The notes under the pieces are model-generated. The model did not search any database. It was not told the DNA's origin and saw only the letters and a program-made list of their open reading frames with translations. From NCBI GenBank assembly GCA_004193205.1, contig RZUM01000004.1, positions 434,001-498,000 on the forward strand: a stretch of 64,000 nucleotides of DNA, in the 5' to 3' direction. Origin of the DNA: Gordonia sediminis. GTDB lineage: Bacteria; Actinomycetota; Actinomycetes; Mycobacteriales; Mycobacteriaceae. This document shows positions 35,337-42,320 of this stretch, piece after piece (position 1 is the stretch's first letter; each line of letters opens with the position of its first letter). A program made the translations under genes and the position numbers.

Positions 35337-36593
35337 TTACTCACCACTTACGGCAGCGTCGATGGCATCCGCCACCTCGGGGTGTGTTTGTTTACGGCCC
35401 ATGTAGACGTCGGTGGTCATCGAGATCCTGCTGTGGCCCAGGGCGTCGGAGATCTTCCGTGTCGACACACCGCCCTCGTCGGCCAGCGTGGCGGCGGTGC
35501 GCCGGAAGGTGTGGCTCGACACATCCCCGAATCCGATCTCGCCCCGAATCCGCGCCCACTGCGCGTTGAAGGTGTCGGGGTCCCTCAGCACACCGGGGCC
35601 CGTGCCGCTGGGGAAGATCAGGTCCCATTCGTCAGACCTCACCGACACCGCCGTCGTGCGTCGCGCATCGAGCATCCGCGTCACGAACCCCGGCAGGGCG
35701 ATCACCCGTGCCGAGCTGTCGGTCTTCGATCCCTGTTCGAGCGTGAGCGTCGATCTGCCGCTGCGCCCCGACCGGATGACGTGGTTGCGGATGGTGATCG
35801 TCTTCTTCTCCGCGTCGTAGTCCGGCCATTGCAGCCCGAGCAGCTCCGATCGCCGCAGCCCGGTCCCGCACAGCATGACGATCGGGTCGAGCAGATCGAC
35901 ATCGCGGGCGAACTCGGAAACGGTGCGGGTGGTGTAGCTCCTGCTCGCTCCCTTCTTCGGTGGGAGCATCACTGTCGACGTCCGCAGCGCCTCCAGGAGC
36001 GCACGGATCTCATCTCCGGACAGCACGCGCGCCGGGGGCTTCTTCGCGGCACTGCGGGGCGCTGAGGCCTCGATGTCACGGCTCTTGTTGCGATCCCAGG
36101 CTCCCTCGGCGATCAGCAGGCGACCCATCGCCATCAGCAGCGTCTTGGCCTGCTTGGCCACCACCTGGCCGTGATCCTTCCCGAGGCCGGTGACGATCGC
36201 CTGCAGCCTCCTGGTCGTCGCCTCACCGACGCGGATCTCACCGAGCCGTGGCCGGAGCAACGAGGCGACCCACCGATACGAGTCCTTCGTCCTCGGCGCG
36301 AGGTCCGACTTCTCCACGTCGGCCATGTGCTGGTCGAGCACAACCGACATCAACGAACCCGTGGTGATGTCGCCACCGCCCTCCACGCTCATCATCTCTT
36401 CGATTGCCGCGACCAACGCCTGCTCGGCCTTGGCCCCGTGTCGGTCGGTTTCGCCGGGCGGGGTGTCTCTCTGGACCTTCCGGGTCACCCCGTCGAGACC
36501 CCGATAGCGCGCCGACGCCCGCCACCGTCCTGGTGCGAGCTGGGTCCTGGTGACGGTTCCGTGAGAGCCGATGGGCATGGCTGGTCGAGGCAT
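35337..36593 (-). CDS. prophage tyrosine integrase
   Basis: The 418-aa phage integrase catalyses site-specific integration at tRNA-Arg. An N-terminal arm-binding region is followed by a SAM-like core-binding domain (SLMSVVLDQHMADVEKSDLAPRTKDSYRWVASLLRPRLGEIRVGEATTRRLQAIV). The catalytic residues are Arg247 (GTGLRRSELL), Lys290 (GSKTD), His361 and Arg364 (HTFRRTA), His387 (GHSRIS) and nucleophile Tyr397 (DVYMG), so the set is complete. ATG at 36593 is used; a second ATG five codons later is possible. It reads toward the tRNA, away from the rest of the prophage. Confidence 0.93.
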   Translation of the reverse strand: MPRPAMPIGSHGTVTRTQLAPGRWRASARYRGLDGVTRKVQRDTPPGETDRHGAKAEQALVAAIEEMMSVEGGGDITTGSLMSVVLDQHMADVEKSDLAPRTKDSYRWVASLLRPRLGEIRVGEATTRRLQAIVTGLGKDHGQVVAKQAKTLLMAMGRLLIAEGAWDRNKSRDIEASAPRSAAKKPPARVLSGDEIRALLEALRTSTVMLPPKKGASRSYTTRTVSEFARDVDLLDPIVMLCGTGLRRSELLGLQWPDYDAEKKTITIRNHVIRSGRSGRSTLTLEQGSKTDSSARVIALPGFVTRMLDARRTTAVSVRSDEWDLIFPSGTGPGVLRDPDTFNAQWARIRGEIGFGDVSSHTFRRTAATLADEGGVSTRKISDALGHSRISMTTDVYMGRKQTHPEVADAIDAAVSGE

Positions 36594-36895
36594 GGTGTCG
36601 TCCGTTCAGATGAATGTTGTTGGTGTTGGTGGGAACGCTCTGAAAAGCACTATAGCAAGTCCGAGTCTCTTACCTGCATAAATACGTATTGCAGGGGTGT
36701 TGTCTATTCCTGTGAAATACCCCATCTGAGCGTGTAATACCAGGTCAGAGCATGTTTTCGGGGTTGCATTAGCCCGAGATAGCAGGTTTACTTATGGCAT
36801 CGGCAAGAACAGCCGAGACACAAAACAAAAGATGGGCCTCCACCCGGTGCGAACGGATGAAGGCCCCGACACCGAGAACTGTGAAGGAGTTCGCA
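36594..36895. promoter_or_regulatory. 302-bp divergent control region of the prophage with palindromic site
   Basis: This gap between int (minus) and the DUF732-like gene (plus) is much richer in A and T than its surroundings. It holds a 10-bp perfect palindrome, AATACGTATT (36681-36690), bracketed by CCTGC (36673-36677) and GCAGG (36691-36695), which looks like an operator. TTGTCT (36700-36705) and an AT-rich stretch could form a rightward promoter. No repressor gene is recognised next to it, and I see no coding sequence inside it. Confidence 0.5.
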
Positions 36896-37426
36896 ATGTC
36901 ACACCCACAATATCCCAACCCGCAGTACCCCAACGCCCCGTACAAGGCCCCGGTGCCGCAGAAGCCGAAGAGCCCCTGGCCCTGGATCATCAGCGGAGCA
37001 GTTGTGCTGATGTTCCTCATCGGCTTCGTGGCGTCAGTGTCTGGCGGCGGCAGTGATCCGTCCTCGGCGGCATCGACCAGCTCGGCAGCGCCGGACACGG
37101 TCTACCGCACCGTGACTGCCGATCCTCCCGCTCCCACGACGTCGGACCGGACGCCGACAACTGCATCGTCTGACCTCACCTACCCCGAGAAGAAGTTCAT
37201 CGAATATCTCCGCGACAAAGGTGTGAACATCCCCTCCACCGTCGAGGAGAAGTTCGTTGAACTCGGTCGTACCGCCTGCAGGGCACTCGATGCCGGGAAC
37301 ACGGTAGAGGCCCTCTACAAGGTCACCATCGACAAGGGTCGCCTGTCCTCCGACGATGCTGCTGCGTTCCTGGGCGCGTCCATCGGCATGTTCTGCCCGC
37401 AGCACATGAACAAGCTCCCGAGCTGA
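36896..37426 (+). CDS. prophage DUF732-like membrane-anchored protein
   Basis: The 176-aa protein has a proline- and tyrosine-rich N-terminus (HPQYPNPQYPNAPYKAPVP), one TM helix (PWIISGAVVLMFLIGFVASV), a Ser/Thr/Pro linker and a C-terminal domain (YPEKKFIEYLRDKGVNIPSTVEEKFVELGRTACRALDAGNTVEALYKV...SIGMFCPQH). The last part matches the DUF732 helical domain with two cysteines that is common in mycobacteria and their phages. ATG at 36896 with AGGAG six bases upstream is chosen over an upstream start. Its place beside int suggests lysogenic expression; a role at the cell surface, such as superinfection exclusion, is only a guess. Confidence 0.7.
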   Translation: MSHPQYPNPQYPNAPYKAPVPQKPKSPWPWIISGAVVLMFLIGFVASVSGGGSDPSSAASTSSAAPDTVYRTVTADPPAPTTSDRTPTTASSDLTYPEKKFIEYLRDKGVNIPSTVEEKFVELGRTACRALDAGNTVEALYKVTIDKGRLSSDDAAAFLGASIGMFCPQHMNKLPS

Positions 37427-37471
37427 TCCAAACCGTCCCAACACAATTCACGTTAGGAGATTGAAGGAGCA

Positions 37472-37792
37472 ATGAGCATGGCCATCATCAAGGTGCCCCG
37501 AGCGACGATCTCGCGGCATGAACTGGAGGTCTTCCACGTCCTCTCGACCGCGCATAGCTGGCTGACGGTGACCGAGGTCCTCGACCGGGTCCGGGTCCCG
37601 ATGTCGGACCGGGTGGTCCGCGACCATCTGGCCCGCCTGGCCGATCAGGGCATCGCCGTCCGGATGCGGATGACTCCGGGGTTCCGGTTCCGCATCGCCG
37701 ACGATCCGGGCGCACAGAACCCCGAGTACCTGGCCCGCCTGTCCGAGGCGGCAGAGATCTTCGGAATCAACCGAGAGGAGAGCAATCAATGA
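37472..37792 (+). CDS. winged helix-turn-helix phage protein
   Basis: The 106-aa protein is built as a winged helix: SRHELEVFHVLSTAHSWLTVTEVLDRVRVPMSDRVVRDHLARLADQGIAVRMRMTPGFRFRI. This fits a MarR- or ArsR-like DNA-binding fold without an effector domain. It could be a control protein for early genes, although it is not a typical phage repressor. An ATG two codons later (37478) has better ribosome-site spacing to GGAG. Its stop overlaps the next start by 4 bp, so it is coupled to the following gene. Confidence 0.6.
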   Translation: MSMAIIKVPRATISRHELEVFHVLSTAHSWLTVTEVLDRVRVPMSDRVVRDHLARLADQGIAVRMRMTPGFRFRIADDPGAQNPEYLARLSEAAEIFGINREESNQ

Positions 37793-38385
37793 CCAGCGTG
37801 GAAGAACTGACCCTGGCGTCGGCGATCACCGACGTGCTCGACAAGCACCCGGAACTGGACGACCAGTACAAGCTCGCCGACCTGGTGTGGAAGGAGTTCG
37901 AGGGTCATCCCGACGAGCTGCGCCATGCCTTCGTCGTGATGGCGTCCACCTGGGTGAGCACCGAGTTCCGCCGTCGGCGTGCGGCGGCAACGCGGGAGTT
38001 CAACAGGGCCGCGCGGGAGAAGGCCGAGGAGACGACGGAGGAGAAGCCTTCGGGCGGTCATCGTCGCTCGGTGCTGGGCCGTCCGAAGGGCAAGGTCCCC
38101 AAGTCTCCGACGCTCAACCTCAAGCGCACGGCGTGGCAGAAGCTGTGCGAGCAGCGGATGTCGCTGGGCCATCGCAAGGGCACCAAGCGGTTCGGGGAGT
38201 TCACCCTCACCGATCTGACCGACGTCATCGAGATGCGTCGCGCCCATGCCGCCGCCACCCTGCACGGGGCCGACGAGCTTCAGCGCGTCGCCGAGGCGAT
38301 GACCACGGCGAAGGTCACCGTGGTGCACGACCTGCCCGAATCAGTGGTGGCGACACTCGACCTGGACTCCCTCTCGGAATCCTGA
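37789..38385 (+). CDS. phage hypothetical protein upstream of the hairpin array
   Basis: The 198-aa mostly helical protein has a charged middle section (RRRRAAATREFNRAAREKAEETTEEKPSGGHRRSVLGRPKGKVPKSP) and ends DLDSLSES. The segment ADLVWKEFEGHPDELRHAFVVMASTWV looks like a structured N-terminal domain. Similar short proteins occur in actinophages without assigned function. The first guide-like hairpin begins 12 bp after its stop, so the array may be co-transcribed with it. Confidence 0.5.
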   Translation: MTSVEELTLASAITDVLDKHPELDDQYKLADLVWKEFEGHPDELRHAFVVMASTWVSTEFRRRRAAATREFNRAAREKAEETTEEKPSGGHRRSVLGRPKGKVPKSPTLNLKRTAWQKLCEQRMSLGHRKGTKRFGEFTLTDLTDVIEMRRAHAAATLHGADELQRVAEAMTTAKVTVVHDLPESVVATLDLDSLSES

Positions 38386-38396
38386 GGGTGATCGTG

Positions 38397-38840
38397 CCGG
38401 GGCCAACGATCACGCGCCGACCATCGGTTTACCGCCCCGGACACGGTCATCTCCGCAGAGTGGGGCCATCGATTCAACGCCGACCAAACCTCGATCGCCC
38501 CCTCTGCGGGGTGTCGTCGGAACCGGGCCAGCTCATCGTCGCCGACCAAAGGTTGACCGCCAGGTTCCGTCGAGACCTCTTGCGACACAACACAATACTT
38601 CGGGGTGGGGCCAGAGACTATGCGCTGACCAAGCTCGGCTCGCCCCACCCCGGACCTCACAACTACGCAGACCTGCCGAGGCCACTCCCTGTACGCCGAC
38701 CAGTTCGCTATCGCCTCGGCACCCAACTTCCCTGGGGCCAGCTCAGCATCGCCGACCATGCCCGAGACGCCTCAGAGGGAGCCAGTCTCCGGAGAGGGCC
38801 AGGGAAGGATCGCTGACCACATGATGTGCGCCCTCTCCGG
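38397..38840 (+). ncRNA. TIGR-like guide RNA array, left block of seven hairpin units
   Basis: There are seven units. Each has a 36-nt core RGCCA-N9-CGCYGACCA-N9-CGCY inside its own inverted-repeat arms. Core starts and spacer pairs: 38401 ACGATCACG / TCGGTTTAC; 38464 TCGATTCAA / AACCTCGAT; 38526 GCTCATCGT / AAGGTTGAC; 38609 GAGACTATG / AGCTCGGCT; 38680 CTCCCTGTA / GTTCGCTAT; 38736 GCTCAGCAT / TGCCCGAGA; 38797 GGGAAGGAT / CATGATGTG. Unit limits: 38397-38440, 38453-38509, 38519-38568, 38601-38652, 38674-38721, 38727-38781, 38789-38840. Arms differ between units but pair within each (for example TGCCGA/TCGGCA, CCGGAGAG/CTCTCCGG). Two fixed-length variable spacers per repeat pair fit tandem interspaced guide RNA (TIGR) arrays, whose processed tigRNAs are about 36 nt. 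Confidence 0.85.
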
Positions 38841-38880
38841 GCCACCCCACCCCACAACGTCCTGAAGGAGGACCAACACG

Positions 38881-39606
38881 ATGAACACCATCACCCCGTT
38901 CCTGCGCACTGTTGAACTGAAGACCATGTCGGACATGCTCGATGACCTGGAGGGCATCCGCATCGCCAACGAGAACCGCATCCGCTCCCTGGAGCAGGCG
39001 GACATCGGTGGCGAGGAGGTCGACACCCTCAAGGAGTCGCTGGCCGTCCTGACCAAGCAGGAGGAGGCGATCATCAAGGGTCTCCAGAAATCCATGCGCC
39101 GCCATCCTCTCGGCCCGTGGCTGAAGGCGCAGCGCGGGATCGGGGAGAAGCAGGGCGCGCGCCTCCTGGCCGCTCTCGGCGACCCGCTGGTGAACGAGTC
39201 CGGCGACGAGCCGGTCCTGCGCACCGTCGGGCATCTGTGGGCGTACTGCGGGTATCACGTCATCGACGGTGCCGCGCCGAAGCGCGCCCGAGGAGCGAAG
39301 GCGAACTGGAGTGCGACCGCGAAGATGCGTGCCTTCCTGATCGCCGAGTCCTGCGTCAAGCAGCCCAAGGGCAGCCGCTACCGCGACGTCTACGACCACG
39401 CGCGAGACAAGTACATCGATGCCGTCCACCCCGTCGCCTGCGTGCGCTGCGGACCGAAGGGCAAGCCCGCCGAGCAGGGGTCGCCGCTAAGCCTCGGACA
39501 CCAGCACGCCCGAGCGCTGCGGGCGGTGGCGAAGTCGGTGCTGGAGGATATCTGGTACGAGTCCCTGCGCCTGCACCAGGAGCGCGACGAGCAGATCGCC
39601 GCCTGA
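38881..39606 (+). CDS. TasA-like protein (coiled coil plus IS110/Nop-like domain), TIGR partner
   Basis: The 241-aa protein is encoded between two blocks of guide-like hairpins. Residues 1-75 form a helical coiled coil. Residues 75-240 resemble the C-terminal domain shared by IS110 transposases and Nop RNA-binding proteins: GPWLKAQRGIGEKQGARLLAALGDP, LRTVGHLWAYCGYHV, GAKANWSATAKMRAFLIAES, YRDVYDHARDKY. There is no RuvC-like DEDD or HNH nuclease, so among Tas proteins it fits the nuclease-less type that would bind guide RNA and DNA without cutting. Cys187, Cys190, His207 and His209 may form a zinc site. GAAGGAGG lies 9 bp before the ATG. A truncated IS110 remnant is the main alternative, disfavoured by the arrays and the intact reading frame. 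Confidence 0.75.
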   Translation: MNTITPFLRTVELKTMSDMLDDLEGIRIANENRIRSLEQADIGGEEVDTLKESLAVLTKQEEAIIKGLQKSMRRHPLGPWLKAQRGIGEKQGARLLAALGDPLVNESGDEPVLRTVGHLWAYCGYHVIDGAAPKRARGAKANWSATAKMRAFLIAESCVKQPKGSRYRDVYDHARDKYIDAVHPVACVRCGPKGKPAEQGSPLSLGHQHARALRAVAKSVLEDIWYESLRLHQERDEQIAA

Positions 39607-39613
39607 TGAGACC

Positions 39614-39909
39614 TGCCGAGGAGCCAATGCACACTCGCCGACCAATAGGGGAGCGCTCCTCGGCACCCCACTTGCCCTGGGGCCATACCATCAGCGCCGA
39701 CCATTCTGCTGTCGCCCCAGGGCATCCCATTCTTGCCGAGGAGCCAGATACCAGACGCCGACCACCCTGAGGTCGCTCCCCGGCACCCTACTTCCAGAGG
39801 AGCCAAGCAGGAAACGCCGACCACAGGATCGTCGCTCCTCTGGAACCTACTTCCGGGGATGGGGCCACGCATCCGTCGCCGACCATCGACGTAGCGCCCC
39901 GCCCCCGGA
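39614..39909 (+). ncRNA. TIGR-like guide RNA array, right block of five hairpin units
   Basis: Five units with the same core as the left block. Core starts and spacer pairs: 39622 ATGCACACT / ATAGGGGAG; 39681 TACCATCAG / TTCTGCTGT; 39742 GATACCAGA / CCCTGAGGT; 39801 AGCAGGAAA / CAGGATCGT; 39863 CGCATCCGT / TCGACGTAG. Unit limits: 39614-39665, 39673-39724, 39734-39785, 39792-39845, 39852-39909. Units at 39622, 39742 and 39801 start AGCCA and end CGCT; the others start GGCCA and end CGCC, so the first and last core bases covary as a pair. Arms are long and mostly perfect (TTCCAGAGG with CCTCTGGAA). The block starts 8 bp after the Tas-like stop and fills the gap to the next gene. Confidence 0.85.
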
Positions 39910-39934
39910 TTCCCCAACAACGAAAGGAAAAACT

Positions 39935-40057
39935 ATGAGCGACAACAACTATCCCGTCGACTCCCGCATCGAGAAAGGAGTCGTGGATGACGACTTCATC
40001 GACCGCATGCTCGATGCCATCTCGGCGGCGGGTGGATTCGGTGAGGAGGCCCTGTGA
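39935..40057 (+). CDS. small phage protein (40 aa)
   Basis: ATG at 39935 with AAAGG upstream opens a 40-codon frame (SDNNYPVDSRIEKGVVDDDFIDRMLDAI...). Its TGA overlaps the GTG start of the glycosyltransferase-like gene (GTGA). The acidic peptide is unrecognised. The good ribosome site and coupling make it a probable real gene. Confidence 0.5.
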   Translation: MSDNNYPVDSRIEKGVVDDDFIDRMLDAISAAGGFGEEAL

Positions 40058-40761
40058 TCGATCTGATCTGTCCATGCCGTGAAGGAGACCAGAATCCCGA
40101 GCTGAGGTACGCCTCAAGGACCTGGGTGAAGAACCTGACGTTCGACCGTCTGGTGATCGTCGGATACTGCCCGAGCTGGTTGGAGCCGGACCTGTTCATC
40201 CCCGGCAACGACGGCCCCACGCCTCAGTCCAACGTCTACGGCAACGTGCTGAAGGCCTGTGAAACACCGGGGATCTCGGAGGTGGCGATCGTCGTCAACG
40301 ACGACTTCTTCGTCCTGGACCAGGTCGGCACCCCCGAGATCTGGTACCGCAGCACCCTTCAGGAGCACCTGTCCACACCGCGTCTTCAGAGATCGATGCG
40401 CACGGCCTCCTGGTGGGCGATGTCGTTGCACAGCACCCTGGTCGCCCTGCAGACGGTCGGTGTCGAGAACCCCCTGAGCTACGAGCTGCATGTGCCGCTG
40501 GTGGTCGACACCGCCAGGATGGCCGAGATCTTGCACTACTTCGAGAACGTCACTCCACACAATCCGATCCAGTGGCGAAGTGCCTACGGCAATGTCTGCG
40601 GCATCGGTGGGGAGAAGCACGCGGACGGCAAGCGCTACGGGGCGGGGCCTCTTGGTGAGGATCTCTATGTGTCCACCGAGGACAGGTCGTTCAAGTACTT
40701 CCGCCGAAAGATCGCCGAGATGTTCCCCGCCCCCACTAGATTCGAGAAAGAGCAGCAGTGA
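40054..40761 (+). CDS. phage glycosyltransferase-like protein
   Basis: The 235-aa protein is similar in layout to phage-encoded GT-A-like or Stealth-type transferases: an N-terminal strand (IDLICPCREGDQNPELRYASRTWVKNL), a nucleotide-sugar region (VIVGYCPSWLEPDLFIPG) and an acidic motif VAIVVNDDFFVLD like the DxD metal site. The C-terminal part has ELHVPLVVDTARMAEIL and WRSAYGNVCG. It could glycosylate virion protein, DNA or cell surface. GTG at 40054 overlaps the preceding stop; its own stop overlaps the methyltransferase start (GTGA). The pair is probably one functional unit. Confidence 0.6.
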   Translation: MIDLICPCREGDQNPELRYASRTWVKNLTFDRLVIVGYCPSWLEPDLFIPGNDGPTPQSNVYGNVLKACETPGISEVAIVVNDDFFVLDQVGTPEIWYRSTLQEHLSTPRLQRSMRTASWWAMSLHSTLVALQTVGVENPLSYELHVPLVVDTARMAEILHYFENVTPHNPIQWRSAYGNVCGIGGEKHADGKRYGAGPLGEDLYVSTEDRSFKYFRRKIAEMFPAPTRFEKEQQ

Positions 40762-41318
40762 ACACCATCGACGCACTTATGGAAACCGTCGCGATGTCCT
40801 ATCTCGCCGACGTCGCAGCATATGTCCCCGGAGATCAGGCCATTGTCGAGGTCGGCACCTATCAGGGTGCCAATCTTGTCGAGATGGCCAAGGGCGCTCA
40901 TTCCGGTCTCGGTGCCGGGGTTTACGGGGTTGACTCCTATGGGACCGGCGACATCTACCGGAATCGCCCCAACATGCTCAAGCGCTACACCCACGCCGAC
41001 CTCGACATCGCCCGAGAACACATCAGGACCAGCGGTGTGCAGGCGGACATCATCGTGGCCACCTCGGTGCAGGCGGCAGCCGACTGGGACGGTCCCGAGA
41101 TCGGTCTCCTGGTCATCGACGGAGAGCACCGCTTCGACCCCGTCCTCGCCGACTTCAGGGCCTGGAAGCCACATCTGGCTCCTGATGCCACTGTCGCTTT
41201 CGATGACTACGGCGGTCGAGTCGGGAGCCAGGTGATCCGTGCTGTCGACACCCTGCTGGAGAGCGGCGAGCTGCGTCTCATCGACGTGGTGGGGACGCGC
41301 CTGGCGGTGTGCCGATGA
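40758..41318 (+). CDS. SAM-dependent methyltransferase (Methyltransf_24-like)
   Basis: The 186-aa class I methyltransferase has motif I IVEVGTYQGANLVEMAKG, the acidic residue after strand 2 (VYGVDSYG), and the strand-4 motif LLVIDGEHRFDPVLADFRAW typical of the sugar- or small-molecule-methylating Methyltransf_24 group. The next strand (ATVAFDDYGG) is also family-like. The GTG start overlaps the glycosyltransferase-like stop, so methylation of the transferred sugar is a reasonable inference. It is not a DNA adenine or cytosine methylase by motif. Confidence 0.75.
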   Translation: MNTIDALMETVAMSYLADVAAYVPGDQAIVEVGTYQGANLVEMAKGAHSGLGAGVYGVDSYGTGDIYRNRPNMLKRYTHADLDIAREHIRTSGVQADIIVATSVQAAADWDGPEIGLLVIDGEHRFDPVLADFRAWKPHLAPDATVAFDDYGGRVGSQVIRAVDTLLESGELRLIDVVGTRLAVCR

Positions 41319-41836
41319 TCGAGACCGACCCCACCATGAAGGCCCTGCTCGGTGTCTACCGCGCCGAGCTGGCCGAACGTGATGCCGAGATCGAGAGGCT
41401 GACGTTCAACGCCACCGTCGCCGAGGACCGGGCCGACCGTGCGGAGCGCGAGAAGGGGACCGCCCTGGACCATCGCGACCGCGCACTCGAAGGCAAGCGT
41501 GTCGCCGAGGACCGGGCCGAGAAGCTACTGACCATCATCGAGACCCTGAAGATCGAGCTGCAGGGCGAGCGCGAGGCGCACACGACGCTGAAGGACGAGC
41601 ACCGGCAGCTCACCCATCTGAACGAGTCGCTGCGTATCGAGCTGAAGCTCGCCGCCGAGCAGATCGACAACTCGCCCATCGTCAGGTTCTGGACCAAGGA
41701 CTGGGCGCAGACCGAAGAAGGCGGCGCGCCGTTCGTCACCATCGACCGGCAGGGTGGAAAGCGCGTGTTCGCCGAGGTCAAGAGGACGATCAGAGATGCC
41801 GACGTGCCAGACCTGACGGAGGCCGACGATGAGTGA
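41315..41836 (+). CDS. coiled-coil phage protein
   Basis: The 173-aa protein is dominated by a long charged coiled coil (about residues 10-115: RAELAERDAEIERL, AEDRADRAEREKGT, LKIELQGEREAHTTLKDEHRQL). A short C-terminal domain follows (PIVRFWTKDWAQTEEGGAPFVTIDRQGGKRVFAEVKR). ATG 41315 overlaps the methyltransferase stop (ATGA). Function is unknown; a scaffold or adaptor role would fit the shape only. Confidence 0.55.
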   Translation: MIETDPTMKALLGVYRAELAERDAEIERLTFNATVAEDRADRAEREKGTALDHRDRALEGKRVAEDRAEKLLTIIETLKIELQGEREAHTTLKDEHRQLTHLNESLRIELKLAAEQIDNSPIVRFWTKDWAQTEEGGAPFVTIDRQGGKRVFAEVKRTIRDADVPDLTEADDE

Positions 41837-42320
41837 GGACCGCTACGTCAACCCCCACACGGTCAACGCCTGGCGATTGATCCACACCCTGCTGTTCCAG
41901 GAGTTCAAGCAGCGCGTCGGAGAGAAAGAAGCTTGTCTGGACCAGATGGGGGCCAGCGCCTACTGCACCGTGATCGATGAGATGTGTGAGATCACCGACG
42001 ACGATCGCGAGCGTGGGTTGTACGACCTGATGGACGGCAAGGGATCTCAGGTCTCCGTCAAAGTGAGCAATACCGTCGAGATGCTGACCCACATCACCAT
42101 CGGGGCACTGATCCGTGCCGCCGAACTCGGTGGAGAGGACGAGCTGCTGAGCAAGATCATGTACACCTATCACGGCTCTCTGGGGCATCACGACCCAGCG
42201 GTACAGGCAGCGCGGGACTTCGTGGAGCAGCGCCTGGCCGACGAGATCGAGGGGCACACGTACGAGAATCTGACCGATGAGGAGTTGATGGACGATGACC
42301 CGGAGGACCCACAATCCTGA
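41829..42320 (+). CDS. phage hypothetical protein
   Basis: The 163-aa mostly helical acidic protein (YVNPHTVNAWRLIHTLLFQEFKQRVGEKEACLDQM, VSNTVEMLTHITIGALIRAAELGGEDELLSKIMYTYHG) has no TM segment and no recognised family. Overlaps on both sides (8 bp with the previous gene, 26 bp with the next) place it in a tightly packed operon. Confidence 0.5.
   Translation: MSEDRYVNPHTVNAWRLIHTLLFQEFKQRVGEKEACLDQMGASAYCTVIDEMCEITDDDRERGLYDLMDGKGSQVSVKVSNTVEMLTHITIGALIRAAELGGEDELLSKIMYTYHGSLGHHDPAVQAARDFVEQRLADEIEGHTYENLTDEELMDDDPEDPQS

Noticed and set aside
38397-38840. Integron attC sites or REP-type bacterial hairpins
   Set aside because: No GTTRRRY core or integron integrase, and the two exactly 9-nt variable segments are not a feature of either.
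38881-39606. IS110-family insertion sequence
   Set aside because: The N-terminal DEDD catalytic domain is absent, no IS ends are seen, and the flanks consist of the hairpin units.
38397-39909. CRISPR array
   Set aside because: Repeats are 4-9 nt and spacers 9 nt, with private flanking stems and no cas genes; the architecture fits dual-spacer guide RNAs, not CRISPR.
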